Positions 11,540 through 22,982 of a DNA stretch of 64,000 nucleotides are shown here, piece by piece (within the stretch, counting starts at the first letter, position 1; every line of letters begins with the position of its first letter). Origin of the DNA: Sabellastarte sp. h YS-2021. Lineage: Eukaryota; Annelida; Polychaeta; Sabellida; Sabellidae. The notes beneath the pieces are model-generated. The model did not search any database, had not been told where the DNA came from, and worked only from the letters and a program-made list of their open reading frames with translations. The stretch is from the NCBI GenBank assembly GCA_964017235.1, contig OZ024931.1, positions 121,841,530 to 121,905,529 on the forward strand. The letters are read 5' to 3'. Made by a program: the position numbers and the translations under genes.

Positions 11540-13290
11540 AATGAGTATGATAAGGTAGGTTGCTAAATCATGGAATCAGTTTCTTTCACAGAATAAAGAC
11601 TGCGTTACTTCATTCTTCATAATTGGGTAATAGAAATGACAAATGAAAAAAAATACTCTTAACATAAGACTTAAAATTAAATACTTAATTCTTTGAAGCT
11701 CCCCCCCCCCCCCCATGTCAAGGTCATGTAACTCGTTGGAAATATGGAATCAAAAGACCAGAGCGCATTATGAGTCATGCAGATCAATGTATTGGATTCT
11801 TCTGCTTAAAGAAATGTAATTTTAGTAATGGAAACGCCATGTGAATGTCACACAGCAACCCAAATGACTTTGTAAAACCAGTTTTCTTTTTATAAAATCA
11901 AATCAACACGATCTTAATTGTGTTCATGGCATTACAGGACTACTGGGATAAGCTTCAAACCTAAAGCTTTAAAGATAAGTTTAGTGAATCACCATATTCA
12001 GGTACGCTCTTGTATCAACAAAAATCTCCCAATAGACCAGTTTATAAGAAGGCATTGTATTGATTTGTAGCACACCACCAGCCACAACCTAGTTGGTGTG
12101 AGCCATTAGTTCAGGTGAATGGAATTCAGTGGTGCATTTCTTTCTTGTTTATGGTGTACATGTGGTTAATTACTGAATGACAATAAAGGTGTTAATGCAC
12201 GCATATTGTGACACAAACTGGACTCTCTTCAGGATACTGTATAGTGTTTTGTCGAAGTAGGTAAAGTATTCAACAAAACAGAATACACTATAAGACATAC
12301 TGCAAACAGTTGTAGCTTAAATTTCCTCTGATGCAGAGTAACAACTCGGACCCAAATTAATGCTACTTCTTCAGAGACATTAGGAAACTACTTGAAAACA
12401 ACAGAACATCAAGTTTTCTTAGTTAAAGTGTGCAAGTGTACGAAAAAGGTGATTTCAATGTTTATTGATTGCATGAGACACGAGTTGGTGATGACATCAC
12501 ATATATTTCTGTTTATATAGTTTAAAAAAATTCCATGCAAGAAAAAATGGAATCTTGTACAGTGACAGTGGAATAAATTAGTAATTATATGTGGAATCTG
12601 TTATTTATCTTCTGTCACAAGGATATAAGCTCATTGACGGATATAAGCACACGATTCTCAAGTGTGTGCTGTTTTTATATGTGTATTTATTGTAAACACA
12701 CTATACAAGGATATTCAACAGATTAACAGGTAAACATTATATACAGCTCTATACGCAGCAGTGTGACCAGCTGACTCTGCTCTTTGTTGTGTTTAAGGTA
12801 AAATAGATTAACTTTACTAAGTAGTTGTTTGGACATTAACTGTACACAGTCAGTGTACTGGTGTATATACAAACAGAAACATTTTGATTCATTGACACTA
12901 TCAAAACCACACCAGTCCTATAATACTTGTATATTTCGGAGTAAACATATGAATTCTGTACATGTTTACTGTATATGGCTGTGGAGTTTACCTTATAAGG
13001 TCATTGCTCTATTGTAGCAGGTTGGTCAGTGTAATGTCAGGGACTATAGATAGACTATATATTTTGACAGGGAAATGCTTATTTATACCTAAAACGATGA
13101 ATCTTTGATTTTTGGTGTAAAATTTACACATTTATAAACGAAAGAGTCACACAAGTGTAAAAAGAAAAATTAACCGCATTGATTTCATTTCTCTGTAAAC
13201 TGAAAATTTAAATTTTAGACAAGCTAATTGATTGGAAACTAAATGCAACCTGGTAGATGTTTGTTATTAGTGCATGGAAATCATATATCT
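11540..13290. other. No gene recognised
   Basis: Apart from the poly-C run, no coding, RNA or repeat structure could be supported on either strand. Short open frames near 12829-13017 lack any family features. Confidence 0.4.
11701..11714. repeat. Poly-C run (14 C)
   Basis: Uninterrupted cytosine homopolymer. Similar long C/G runs occur at 46849-46864, 41205-41220, 52606-52617 and 55219-55230. Confidence 0.95.
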
Positions 13291-13295
13291 TGTAT

Positions 13296-14383
13296 CAGGG
13301 GCGGATTTCTCAGGCTGAGCCACTGGCTCAAATTTGAGTCTTCTGGCTCATCTAAGTCTTTGTCTCAAATGGTTTTCACAGAAGGGGTCTCAGTTGAGAC
13401 CAAGCTTATAAAAAAACCACAGTGGTTTTTTGTGCCATGTGACCATTTTCTGTAGTCAAAATATTCTACTGATGACATATATTTTCCTTGTTTGCCACAT
13501 AATATCTCTGGTCAAATACCGTTTTGCAATAGGAAACCTTCCAAACATGCAAAAACACCCAAAGACTACTTCAGGAGGTTGCTTTATATACTTATACATT
13601 ATTTTCAGCCATTTCAAATTTTAAAGTGGAGAAAGAATTATGGCGGCCATATATTTGAGCCTTTGTTTACAAAACTTAAGCCTACTTTCTACCAGTCTCA
13701 GCATTTGAGCCAGGGCCCGTATTCACAAAAGGTCTTAGCCAGGGCTTAGGCTTAAAGTTGAGACTTTTGTCTTAAGTTTCTGCTGAAAAACTGCTAAGAC
13801 TTTTGTCTTAGGCTTAGCAGTATTCACAAAGAAGTTAAGACCGGACTTAGGCTTAGCCAAGGGCTCAACTTTAAGACTGACAAGTAGGAGGCTTAAATAT
13901 TTGAAAGTGGTCTTAAATATGGAATTTTCCAAGAAGGAATTTTCATTTGGTCTGTGTAAAAGTGGGAGGTCTCAAATGTCATGTGACTCCTGCATAGCCT
14001 TGACCTTACAACAAACTCACAAATTGCATTTTTAGCAAAGATCTGATTAGGTGGCAGGCGGGACTTTAATATTGGTGGTCTTAAGTAGTTAAGACAAATC
14101 TTTTGGCTAAGTCCCCTTTTCTGAATACCGATTAAGACAAAACTTAGCTGAGACAAAAGTCTCAACTTTAAGACCATATTTAAGCCTAAGACCTGGCTAA
14201 GTCTAAGACCCTTCGTGAATACAGGCCCAGTGGTTCAGCCAAAGCTGAGATTGAGACCTTTTGTGAAATCCATTAAGACTGAGCCCATGGGCTCAAGTAA
14301 CATGTTCCAATAATTTAAGACAAAAGTCTCAAGTCTGAGCCTAGCTGAGACTGGGCTAAAACCTTTCGTGAAATCTGCCCCAG
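13296..14383. mobile_element. Type-1 TIR element with 4-bp target duplication, host of a nested element
   Basis: The ends CAGGGGCGGATTTC (13296) and GAAATCTGCCCCAG (to 14383) are inverted copies, flanked by a GTAT direct repeat (13292-13295 and 14384-14387). The interior shares blocks with 735-1247 (TCAAAATATT..., ATGGCGGCCATAT..., AAAACTTAAGCC). It is interrupted by the type-2 element at 13713-14228. No transposase gene. I infer a non-autonomous DNA transposon; the superfamily is not determined. Confidence 0.75.
13713..14228. mobile_element. Nested type-2 TIR element, 516 bp
   Basis: Long inverted ends begin GGGCCCGTATTCACAAAAGG on the left and, in reverse complement, GGGCCTGTATTCACGAAGGG on the right. 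They continue with CTTAGCC / AGTTGAGACTTTTGTCT blocks in both arms. It lies inside the type-1 element, so it is younger than it. Its left arm is the source type for the right half of the composite at 1-730. Confidence 0.75.
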
Positions 14384-14389
14384 GTATCT

Positions 14390-15340
14390 AAGTGCTTAAT
14401 CTCCGATCTCGCAGATTCTAAGGCACACCATTTCCAGTGGCAAATCATTTCAAATGTTTTGGAGCATCATATGAGAAACACTTGTTGAAATGAACTTTGG
14501 ATTTATGAACTGAAGAGCTGTAGAAGGGAACTTTGAGAAACATCTTTTCTGGATTACTATGTCTTATTTTAACAACAGATGTATATAAATACAAATATAC
14601 AGTTATCACATTTTTTTGTGTAAAACAATCTCTTACCGATATTTGCTATGTCACATTGCAGATAAATAAAATATTGCAGTTACTTTCCTTGATATAAGTA
14701 TAGGATTAAATCCCTAAGCTCAGTAAAACTTACCTGGAAAACAAAGTTTTTGTTAAAAGTCAGTGTACTACACAGAACTGTGTACTACATTCATGAAAAT
14801 ATTTGGATTGATTATAATTAAATCTTCTCAACTGGTACTTCTTTTGAAGTTGTTTCTCTTGAACTGAGGGTTTAGTGTGAAGGTCTCTACCCACTAAACT
14901 GATATAAGTGTAGATACAACAGACTTTTTAAACTGAATACACAAGTGAAAATGATTTTAAAATTGTTCCAGAAATAAGGACGTACTGTTAGTTTTAAATG
15001 GAATTCTCAAGTTTATACTGACACTACCTGTCAAAGGGATAAAAGTTGTGGAATTTGTCAAAATTGAAATCATATTTTATGTTGGCTTGCATTGTATCAT
15101 CATTGATATAAAAAGTCAATTATATCATAGGAGTCCGATTATATTGTGGGAGTGTGTCATTGTTGACTTGTACTGGCCAGTGTTGTTGCATCAAGCAGAT
15201 ATTGGCAATTCAAACAAATGTTTAAGTTAGGCAGCTTCTGTGAGATGGGCTTTCCAACCGAAGTCTTTATTGCAGTTAAGGGGATCCAGTGACACTTTTA
15301 ATAAAATCGAATATATTTATAATGAAGTATTTTAAAATCC
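14390..15340. other. No gene recognised
   Basis: AT-rich DNA without a supported gene or repeat. A 60-codon open frame at 15048-15230 has no recognisable features. Confidence 0.4.
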
Positions 15341-15344
15341 TGAT

Positions 15345-16480
15345 ACATTTTGGTACATTGAACATATTGTACACTGGGTGTGGTACATTAAATATATTGT
15401 GCCTAGGTGTGGTATATTGAATGTATTGTGCCCTAGGTGTGGTGCATTGAATGTATTGTACCCTAGGTGTGGTATATTGGATGTATTGTGCCCTGGGTGT
15501 GGTACATTGAATGTATTGTACACTGGGTGTGGTACATTAAATGTATTGTGCCTAGGTGTGGTATATTGAATGTATTGTGTACTAAGTGTGGTGCATTGAA
15601 TGTATTGTACCCTAGGTGTGGTACTTTGAATGTTTTGTGCCCTGGGTGTGGTAAATTGAATGTATTGTGCCCTACGTGTGGTATATTGAATGTATTGTGC
15701 CCTGGGTGTGGTGCAATGAATATAGTATTCCCTGAGTGTAGTACATTAAATACACTTTGCCCTAGGTGTAGTACATTGAATGTATTGTGCTCTGGGTGTG
15801 GTACATTGAATGTATTGTGCCATGGGTGTGGTATTGAATGTTTTGTTCTCTGGGTGTGGAAAATTGAATGTATTGTGCTCTAGGTGTGGTATATTGAATG
15901 TATTATGCCCTGGGTGTGGTATATTGAATGTATTGTGCCTTGGATGGGGTACATCAAATGCATTGTGCCCAAGGTATGGTTGCAATGAATATAGTGTTCC
16001 CTGAGTGTAGTACATTAAATAGACTTTGCCCTAGATGTGGTACATTGAATGTATTGTGCTCTAGGTGTGGTATATTGAATGTTTTGTGCCCTGGGTGTGG
16101 TACATTGAATGTATTGTGCCTTGGGTGTGGTAATGAATGTATTGTGGTGCATTGAATGTATTGTGGTGGATTGAATGTATTGTGACTTGGGTGTGGTACA
16201 TTCAATACATTTTGCACTGGGCGTGGTACATTGAATGTATTGTGCCTTGGGTGTGGTGCATTGAATGTATTGTGGTGAATTGAATGTATTGTGCCCTGGG
16301 TGAGATACATTGAATATATTTTGCACTGGGTGTGGTTTTTTTAAGACATTTTGCCCTATGGGTGGTACATCGAAACATTTTTCCCCTGGTGTGCATTGAA
16401 TACATTGTGTCATAGGTGTAGTAGACTGCACATCAGGAGTTGTACATTGAATACAGTTTGCCCGGGATGTGGTACTTTTT
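15345..16480. repeat. 30-bp minisatellite array, roughly 37 units
   Basis: The unit is close to GGTGTGGTACATTGAATGTA followed by TTGTGCCCTG, repeated head to tail with variants (GTACATT/GTATATT/GTGCATT, CCCTAG/CCCTGG). Some units are shortened to about 20 bp near 16135-16180 and 16260-16290. Because 30 is a multiple of 3 and the unit lacks stops in several frames, periodic 10-residue peptides can be read on both strands. I regard these as a by-product of the repeat, not as genes. Confidence 0.9.
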
Positions 16481-16484
16481 GTAC

Positions 16485-16940
16485 CTATCCCTAGTTTACT
16501 GTTGTGTAAATTGACAGAAAAATACCCTGCCAAACTTTTTCAGTTTATTTATTGAGGTGATGTAAAGTATGTGTGTTGTGATAGACTAAGAAATGTAAAA
16601 TTTGCCACATATCTGAAATTCGCCACATGTGGAAATACTAATAAAATAAATGAATTGAGGTGAGATTTGTTGAATGTACAGTAAATTAAGGCTTTTTGGA
16701 CTGAAAAATGCCAATTTTCAGACAAAACATCATTTTCTTCATAAAATTAACTAAGGTTTTAGAGGTGGCGAATTTTAGATTTCTGGCGAATTTTAGATTT
16801 CTTATTCTAACTCAAAACATAGATTAACATGCCAAAAAAATTATCACATTTTTATACAAAAGTGTTTGTGCACAAAAGCTGGAGTTCCGTTTACAGAGAG
16901 GAAATTATAAATAATGTTTTCATTCTTTTTCTGTCATTCA
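16485..16940. other. No gene recognised; pyrimidine tract at its end
   Basis: AT-rich sequence with two adjacent GGCGAATTTTAGATTT copies near 16766-16800. It ends in a T/C-rich tract (about 16918-16939) that could serve as a splice acceptor tract for the candidate exon that follows. Confidence 0.4.
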
Positions 16941-16941
16941 G

Positions 16942-16996
16942 ATATGTCGGCTACCATGACAAAATCAATGAAACATCTGTCATGTATATCCCATAA
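16942..16996 (+). CDS. Candidate terminal coding exon (uncertain)
   Basis: A strong-looking acceptor (TTTTTCTGTCATTCAG) is followed by a short frame reading YVGYHDKINETSVMYIP and TAA (stop 16994-16996). Another frame is also open from ATG at 16944 to a TAA created at the start of the HINE insertion at 17035, so the choice of frame is not secure. If real, this would be the last exon of a gene lying upstream, because the CACHD1-like gene begins with its own signal peptide at 20971. No upstream partner exon was found in the window. Family unknown. Confidence 0.22.
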
Positions 16997-17424
16997 AGCT
17001 GAAGAAAACTCAGCCATAGATGATGACAGAGCTGATTAAGCGTCCCGCAAGGGACGCTTGTTTGTGTATGGGAGACTTTCAGGCTCCGCCGGCTCCGCAT
17101 TTTGTTTTCCTTCTAACTCTGTAACCATTAGGCGGATTCTTTTCAAATTTGGCAGGTTTAGGCAGTAGCCTTGGGGAATTTTTTTGAATATGCTGCAGTG
17201 ACATTTCAACCAATCAGAGAGGTCACATGACCAAAAATGTCTTTTTTCGATGGGGAAGCTTGTCCGGATGATAACTTGAAAGGAATTTTATCAATTCACC
17301 TGAAACTTGGCAAATATATTCATTCTATTAAAATCTGGAAATCATTAGATTTTGGCATTGATTGGTTAAGAAATGGCCGAGTAATTAATGATTAATTAAT
17401 CATTACGAATTTTCCAAATAAGGA

Positions 17425-18360
17425 AAACACAAAAATGCTTATATCTTGAAAACCGTGCTAGATAGAGCGATTTCGACGAAATTTTTGACCCACAGGGTAT
17501 TTCTGCGGAGTAGTTTTCCCAATTTTCAAAAAAATTTTGCCTCGCCCAAAATGGCGGCCATTTTGAATTTTCGAAATTTTCGCAAAAATTGCAAAACACA
17601 AAAATGCTTATATCTCAAAAACCGTGCTAGATAGAGCGATTTCGACGAAATTTTTGACCCTCAGGATATCTCTGCGGAGTAGTTTTCCCAATTTTCAAAA
17701 AATTTTTGTCTCGCCAAAAATGGCGGCCATTTTGAATTTTCGAAATTTTCGCAAAAATTGCAAAACACAAAAATGCTTATATCTCCAAAACCGTGCTAGA
17801 TAGAGCGATTTCGACGAATTTTTTGACCCGCAGGGTATCTCTGCGGAGTAGTTATCCCAATTTTGAAAAAAATTTTGTCTCGCCAAAAATGGCGGCCATT
17901 TTGAATTTTCGAATTTTTCGCAAAAATTGCAAAATATAAAAATGCTTATATCTCAAAAACCCTACTAGATAGAGCGATTTCGACGAAATTTTTGACCCAC
18001 AGGGTGTCTCTGCAGAGTAGCCATGCCAATTTTCAAAAAAAATTTGTCTTGCCAAAAATGGCGGCCATTTTGAATTTTCGAATTTTTCGCAAAAATTGCA
18101 AAACATAAAAATGCTTATATCTCGAAAACTGTGCTAGATAGAGCGATTTCGACAAAATTTTTGACCCAAAGGGTATCTCTGCAGAGCAGCCATGCCAATT
18201 TTCAAAAAAATTTTGTCTTGCCAAAAATGGCGGCCATTTTGAATTTTCGAATTTTTGTGCAAATATTGCAAAACACAAAAATGCTAATATTTCGAAAACC
18301 GTGCTACATAGAGCGATTTTGACGAAATTTTTGATCTTCAGGGTATCTCTGCAGAGCAGC
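17425..18360. repeat. 169-bp tandem array in HINE-1
   Basis: The unit runs from CAAAAATGCTTATATCTCGA through GATAGAGCGATTTCGACGAA, GACCCACAGGGTATCTCTGC, AATGGCGGCCATTTTGAATT and back to GCAAAACACAAAAATG. About five and a half copies are present. Minus-strand frames of about 60-85 codons spelling FCNFCENFENSKWPPF arise because 169 is not a multiple of three, so each copy is read in a shifted frame. They are not genes. Confidence 0.9.
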
Positions 18361-18367
18361 TATCCCA

Positions 18368-19572
18368 AAAAGCTTTCACTTGGTGAAGTTTCAGACCCAT
18401 AGCTAATTGCTCACCTACTGAAAATGAGTAAATGCGAATTACCTCTAAAAGTATTGCAGATAGCCAATTTTTCTCAAATAACTCATTCACCTACTTTTGG
18501 AAGAGCTTTCACTTGGTAAAGTTTCAGACCTGTAGCTAATTACTCACCTACTCAAAATGAGTAAATGCTAATTATCTCAAAAACTATTGCGGATAGCCAA
18601 TTTTTATCAAATAACCCATTCATGTACTTTTGGGAGAGCTTTCACATGGTGAAGTTTAAGACCTGTAGATGATTACTCACCTACTCAAAATGAGTAAATG
18701 TGAATTATCTCTTAAAAGTATTGCAGATAGCCAATTTTTCTCAAATAACTCATTCACCTACTTTTGGAAGAGCTTTCACATGGTGAAGTTTCAGACCCAT
18801 AGCTAATTACTCACCTACTCAAAATGAGTAAATGCGAATTATCTCTAAAAGTATTGCAGATAGCCAATTTTTCTCAAATAAATCATTCACCTACTTTTGG
18901 GAGAGCTTTCACTTGGTGAAGTTTCAGACCCATAGCTAATTATTCACCTACTCAAAATGAGTAAATGTGAATTATCTCTAAAAGTATTGCAGATAGCCAA
19001 TTTTTCTCAAATAACTCATTCACCTACTTTTGGCAGGGCTTTCACTTGGTGAAGTTTCAGACCCATAGCTAATTATTCACCTACTCAAAATGAGTAAATG
19101 TGAATTATCTCTAAAAGTATTGCAGATAGCCAATTTTTCTCAAATAACTCATTCACCTACTTTTGGGAGAGCTTTCACTCTGTGAAGTTTCAGACCCATA
19201 GCTATTTATTCACCTACTCAAAATGAGTAAATGCTAATTATCTGTAAAAGTATTGCGGATACCCAATTTTTATCAAATACTCATTCATCTACTTGTGGGA
19301 GAGCTTTCACATGGTGAAATTTCAGACCCATAGCTAATTACTCACCTACTCAAAATGAGTAAATGCGAATTATCTCTAAAAGTATTGCAGATAGCCAATT
19401 TTTCTCAAATAACTCATTCACCTACTTTTGGGAGAGCTTTCACTTGGTGAAGTTTCAGACCCATAGATAATTATTCACCTACTCAAAATGAGTAAATGTG
19501 AATTATCTCTTAATAGTATTGCAGATAGCCAATTTTTCTCAAATAACTCATTCACCTACTTTTGGAAGAGCT
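18368..19572. repeat. 133-bp tandem array in HINE-1
   Basis: The unit contains GAAGTTTCAGACCCATAGCT, then ACTCACC, the short palindrome TACTCAAAATGAGTA, AATTATCTCTAAAAGTATTG, CAGATAGCCAATTTTTCTC and CTCATTCACCTACTTTTGG. About nine copies are present. The last four carry the same private variants (for example TGCTAATTATCTGTAAAAG near 19230) as the last units of HINE-2, so both arrays descend from one multi-unit ancestor. Confidence 0.9.
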
Positions 19573-19680
19573 TTCACACACGAAAATGAAAAATTGTGAA
19601 TATCTCGGAAAAGCTATTTCTTCTGCTTTAATGCTCGGCGGGAGATACACACCGCGGCAGTAGTCTTGACAAAAATTTTT
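19573..19680. repeat. Fossil HINE end inside HINE-1
   Basis: GGCGGGAGATACACACCGCGGCAGTAGTCTTG here resembles the 3' end of HINE-3 at 44682-44712 (GGCGGGAGATCATACCACGG then CAGTGGTCTTG). An identical module is at 34978-35010 in HINE-2. I infer that the HINE-1/2 family was built from, or recombined with, a HINE-3-type element. Confidence 0.6.
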
Positions 19681-20083
19681 GTCTCCCCAAAAATGGTGGC
19701 CATTTTGAATTTTCAAAGTTTTTGCAAAACACAAAAATGCTTATATCTCGAAAACCGTGCTATATGGAGCGAACTCAACAAAATTTTTGACCTGCTGGGT
19801 ATCTCTGCAGAGTAGCCATGCCAATTTTCAAAATATTTTTGTCTCGCCAAATATAGCGGACATTTTGAATTTTTTAATTTTTTGCAAAACACAAAAATGC
19901 TTATATCTTGAAAACCGTGCTAGATAGAGCAGACTGCGCTGACTTTGGTTGCCACAACAGTATAAGGCTAGAAACGAAGCATTTTCTTAATACTTTAGCA
20001 CTCACCTTTATATCCTTTTCGGGACGCTTTGTTTTTGCTATGCAAAAACATTATCTTTTTTTTTTGCGAGCGATCCTCTAGTT

Positions 20084-20950
20084 ATAATGTGTATTGATCA
20101 CATCTAAATAAAGACAAATGCATATTTCCCATGAAGCTTGCATTAGTTTACAATTTTTTTTCAGACAATCTATTCTAATACTTAAACAGAACCATTTTAA
20201 GAATTTGTTAATTGTCAAATGATTTGAAATGATTAGATATTGTTTATAAAGATGAACATTCTTAATATGTGGTTTCGTAAAGGCCCAATTATGCTTTTCT
20301 GGTGTACCAGATACATTTGATTCTTATCCCTACAACTGGAACAAACTAATCTAATATAAACTTTTATTAAGCTTAATCTTCATCATTTGTCAGAAAATAA
20401 GGTGCAAAAATCCAAAAACATATTCCATAAGAGTTAGTCCGTTAATATAGCAGGTTCATGTCACAAATGACATGGGAGGTGGAGTGGCTTTAAGGTAGAT
20501 AGACTTGTGCAAGCAGATAATTCCTTAATTCTCTTTCCTCCAATCTTATGATTCCAACCTTCCAATTACATCCTAATTACTAAAAACCCCAGACATAAGA
20601 CTTAGAATTTTTGAACATTATTTTAAATCTGCGTGACTTTTTGTGCAGATCCAAAAGCCATTTAATATATGGATCAAGTGACAGGACATACCAGGATTAG
20701 ACCAATTTTAAAACAGGTACATTGGGGCACCTGAACAGTGTGAGTCAAATTTATAGCAGGCAATTGCTGTAACAAATAAACAAATCACTCAATTTTATTT
20801 TATACTCCTAAAAATGCATAATTTAATGAAATTATAAGGATACATTACATCAAGCTGAATAGCTTACTTTACTTGCTGTTTTATTATCGTCTATTAATTT
20901 GATGTATATTCTATGCTGAAACTGATAAAATGATCTGTTTTGTTTTATAG
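20084..20950. other. Region upstream of the CACHD1-like first coding exon
   Basis: No exon is recognised. The acceptor TTTTATAG (20943-20950) or ATATTTAG (20953-20960) lies just before the start codon, so the 5' leader probably begins in an upstream non-coding exon that I cannot identify. Confidence 0.45.
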
Positions 20951-20970
20951 AGATATTTAGGTTCGTGAAG

Positions 20971-21123
20971 ATGAATTCCCACATTATAACAGCAAGCTGG
21001 GTATTGTACATGAGTACATTATTATTGACATCAGACCACTGTCGTGCTGATCACCTGGGACACGATGTAGCCGACGCGTTGACCACATTTGCCAATGATG
21101 GATTAGGAGTACAGGCTTTTCAG
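20971..21123 (+). CDS. CACHD1/alpha2-delta-like protein, exon with start codon
   Basis: ATG at 20971 begins a classical signal peptide: a short polar start, a hydrophobic stretch (WVLYMSTLLL, residues about 10-19), then a Cys and Ala-containing cleavage region before ADHLGHDVADALTTFANDG. The exon encodes 51 residues and ends in phase 0 at CAG|GTACAG. The pattern ALTTFANDGLGVQAFQ resembles the beginning of the mature CACHD1 family, where a helix precedes the double-cache/VWA ectodomain. In-frame GTG and AAG codons precede the ATG, but no earlier ATG is needed. Family members are extracellular, membrane-anchored modulators of voltage-gated calcium channels. The assignment rests on all six exons together. 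Confidence 0.75.
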
Positions 21124-22593
21124 GTACAGCATGTTTGCTACAAGTAGAATTGCCATAAGTAAAATATTGGCAGAAATAACTTTTCAGTCCAAACAATCAT
21201 TGATGTCAAATAAGAGGAAAACTAAGAGTTCACTTTAGAGAATGTAGCTATAACTAGAACCCAGTTTGATGCAGCAGAAATCAGTTTTCAGTGGAAATCA
21301 CAAGGAATAAGTAGAACTTAAAAATTCCCTAGTGCAGTAAAGTGTCAAATCTAAGACAGATACAACACCTACCAACATTATGTTACTTGATTTGACACCA
21401 GTTTGTGAAAAACCACTCGAGTCCCAGCATCAAACAGATGAATTTTACGGCTCCAGCCAGCAGAGTTATTACCATAGTGATCATTTAGCAAGACTGTGAA
21501 AATTACAGACACTTTTATTGAGAAAACTGATTTTCTCATCTATGTTCATGAGTCTATTACCATTATTAAATATCACCAAAAACCTGTTTAAACTTGTGTA
21601 TGAAATCTGTATGGGAAAAAGCATCTGCTGTAATTTTAAACCGAGCATTTGTGTCAGAGTCTTTATTGTCACAGTGAAGTCATGCTGGGTTCAATGATTG
21701 CAAAGAGTTTTGCTCTATTCAGGTATAGCTTGATTGATCTGGGTTTGCCCTTGCTGCAGTTACCTCACAGGCTACCCCTGACTCCGATCCACTAATTTAC
21801 GCCTTTTTAAAGGTGATACTCACAGTCTTAATCAGATAATTAGTAAAAGCCATTGGTCCATAGTGATCAGTGGGATGTAACACTCTACCACTTGAGTGTA
21901 GATGTTTGAAGAACTATATACAGTAAAAACCCCAGTTCAGTCAAATCTTAAATTACTTGAACAATATTTGCACTTCAGTAAGAATTCCAGAGAATGGCAG
22001 ATTTCAATTTATCATGCCGTCTAAGAACCTGATAGTATTTAAAATGAAATTATACTTACAGAGTTTTACTTTAGGGATTGACTGTCTAGGGAGACCCAAG
22101 TAGTTAGAATGCCACTTTAAGTTGAAGTAAATATAACAGAGAGGTTGAGAACAATGTTTTTGAAGCCCATATCTATTTTCCGCTACCTTAAACATCAGTA
22201 TTTTCTGTGTTGAACATCATTTTTTAACATCAGAAGTACCAGCCATTACATATTTCACATTAAAAAGAGCCTTGCCACGTTGATCTCCCCTGTGATCTTG
22301 TTTTAATTTATGTTGCATTTTATTGTTATGTTGTCAATATAAAGTGTTGTTTGCAACCTCTCTGTTGTCCTAATAGATCCTCCCCATGAACATGTACCAT
22401 CTTTCCTAGAATTTGTGTTGATTAGAAATGACACAAACAACCTTTAATTGACTCTGATGAGAGTTGATGATGGTTTATATTAAATCTGTATAGACTTGTT
22501 ATTGGTTGTTATGTATTTGTGACACACTCGTTTGTAAATTTGTACAGATTGCGTACAGTTTGTTTTTTTAACCTTGTTGTGTATTTATTTCAG

Positions 22594-22659
22594 GACTACC
22601 TAGACAATAGTATCACTTTCATTGATGAAGAGCTTAATGGCACAGCTATTGTGAAACAG
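22594..22659 (+). CDS. CACHD1/alpha2-delta-like protein, exon 2
   Basis: The acceptor TATTTATTTCAG precedes a 22-codon phase-0 exon reading DYLDNSITFIDEELNGTAIV then KQ. It contains one N-glycosylation sequon (NGT). The donor is CAG|GCAAGT, a non-canonical GC donor with otherwise perfect consensus, giving a GC-AG intron of only 323 bp. The helix-like, acidic sequence fits the N-terminal region of the family. Confidence 0.75.
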
Positions 22660-22982
22660 GCAAGTCAGTTAAAATAAACCTGATAAATTAGCCATCACTA
22701 ATGAAAAATGCACAAATGCATGTTTTGAACAAGCGGAGAGGCAAAGATATAAAATTTAATATATTTTCTGATTAAAGCATTGAAAATAAGAAATCTTTGA
22801 GCTCATCAGAGATGTTTCTTTTACTGTTGCAAACTCCCCCTCTAAAAAAAAATTACAACAAAAGCTTGTGGATATTATCTATCATATAGTTTTAAGTGTA
22901 TAGAATTAAATAGGTTGTAAAGTCAAGCTGCATTGATTCTTTAATAAGGTATATGATTTTAACTTTTGGTTTTGTATGTTAG

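Larger units (their letters stand above)
17035..20083 (+). mobile_element. HINE-1: Helentron-like non-autonomous element with satellite core
   Basis: It has the same two ends as the element at 29804-35424. Left: ATTAAGCGTCCCGC with a perfect hairpin at 17038-17059 (stem AAGCGTCCC/GGGACGCTT, loop GCAA). Right: the subterminal inverted copy GGGACGCTT at 20021-20029, a hairpin GTTTTTGC-TAT-GCAAAAAC at 20031-20049, a poly-T tract and the end GCGATCCTCTAG before TT. Both flanks show T at the junction, compatible with Helentron insertion between two Ts. The core holds about 5.5 copies of a 169-bp unit and about 9 copies of a 133-bp unit. There is no Rep/helicase gene. The classification is inferred from structure (subTIR, 3' hairpin, tandem core), as known for HINE elements. 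Confidence 0.7.

Noticed and set aside
15378..16533. Long Cys-rich or His-rich frames in the 30-bp minisatellite
   Set aside because: Open on both strands with the same period as the DNA repeat; explained by unit length of 30 bp without stops.
17396..18322. Overlapping 60-85 codon frames with FCNFCENFENSKWPPF-like peptides on the minus strand (also 30340-31207)
   Set aside because: They repeat every 169 bp with the satellite unit and shift frame from copy to copy; no start, splice or codon signal beyond the repeat.
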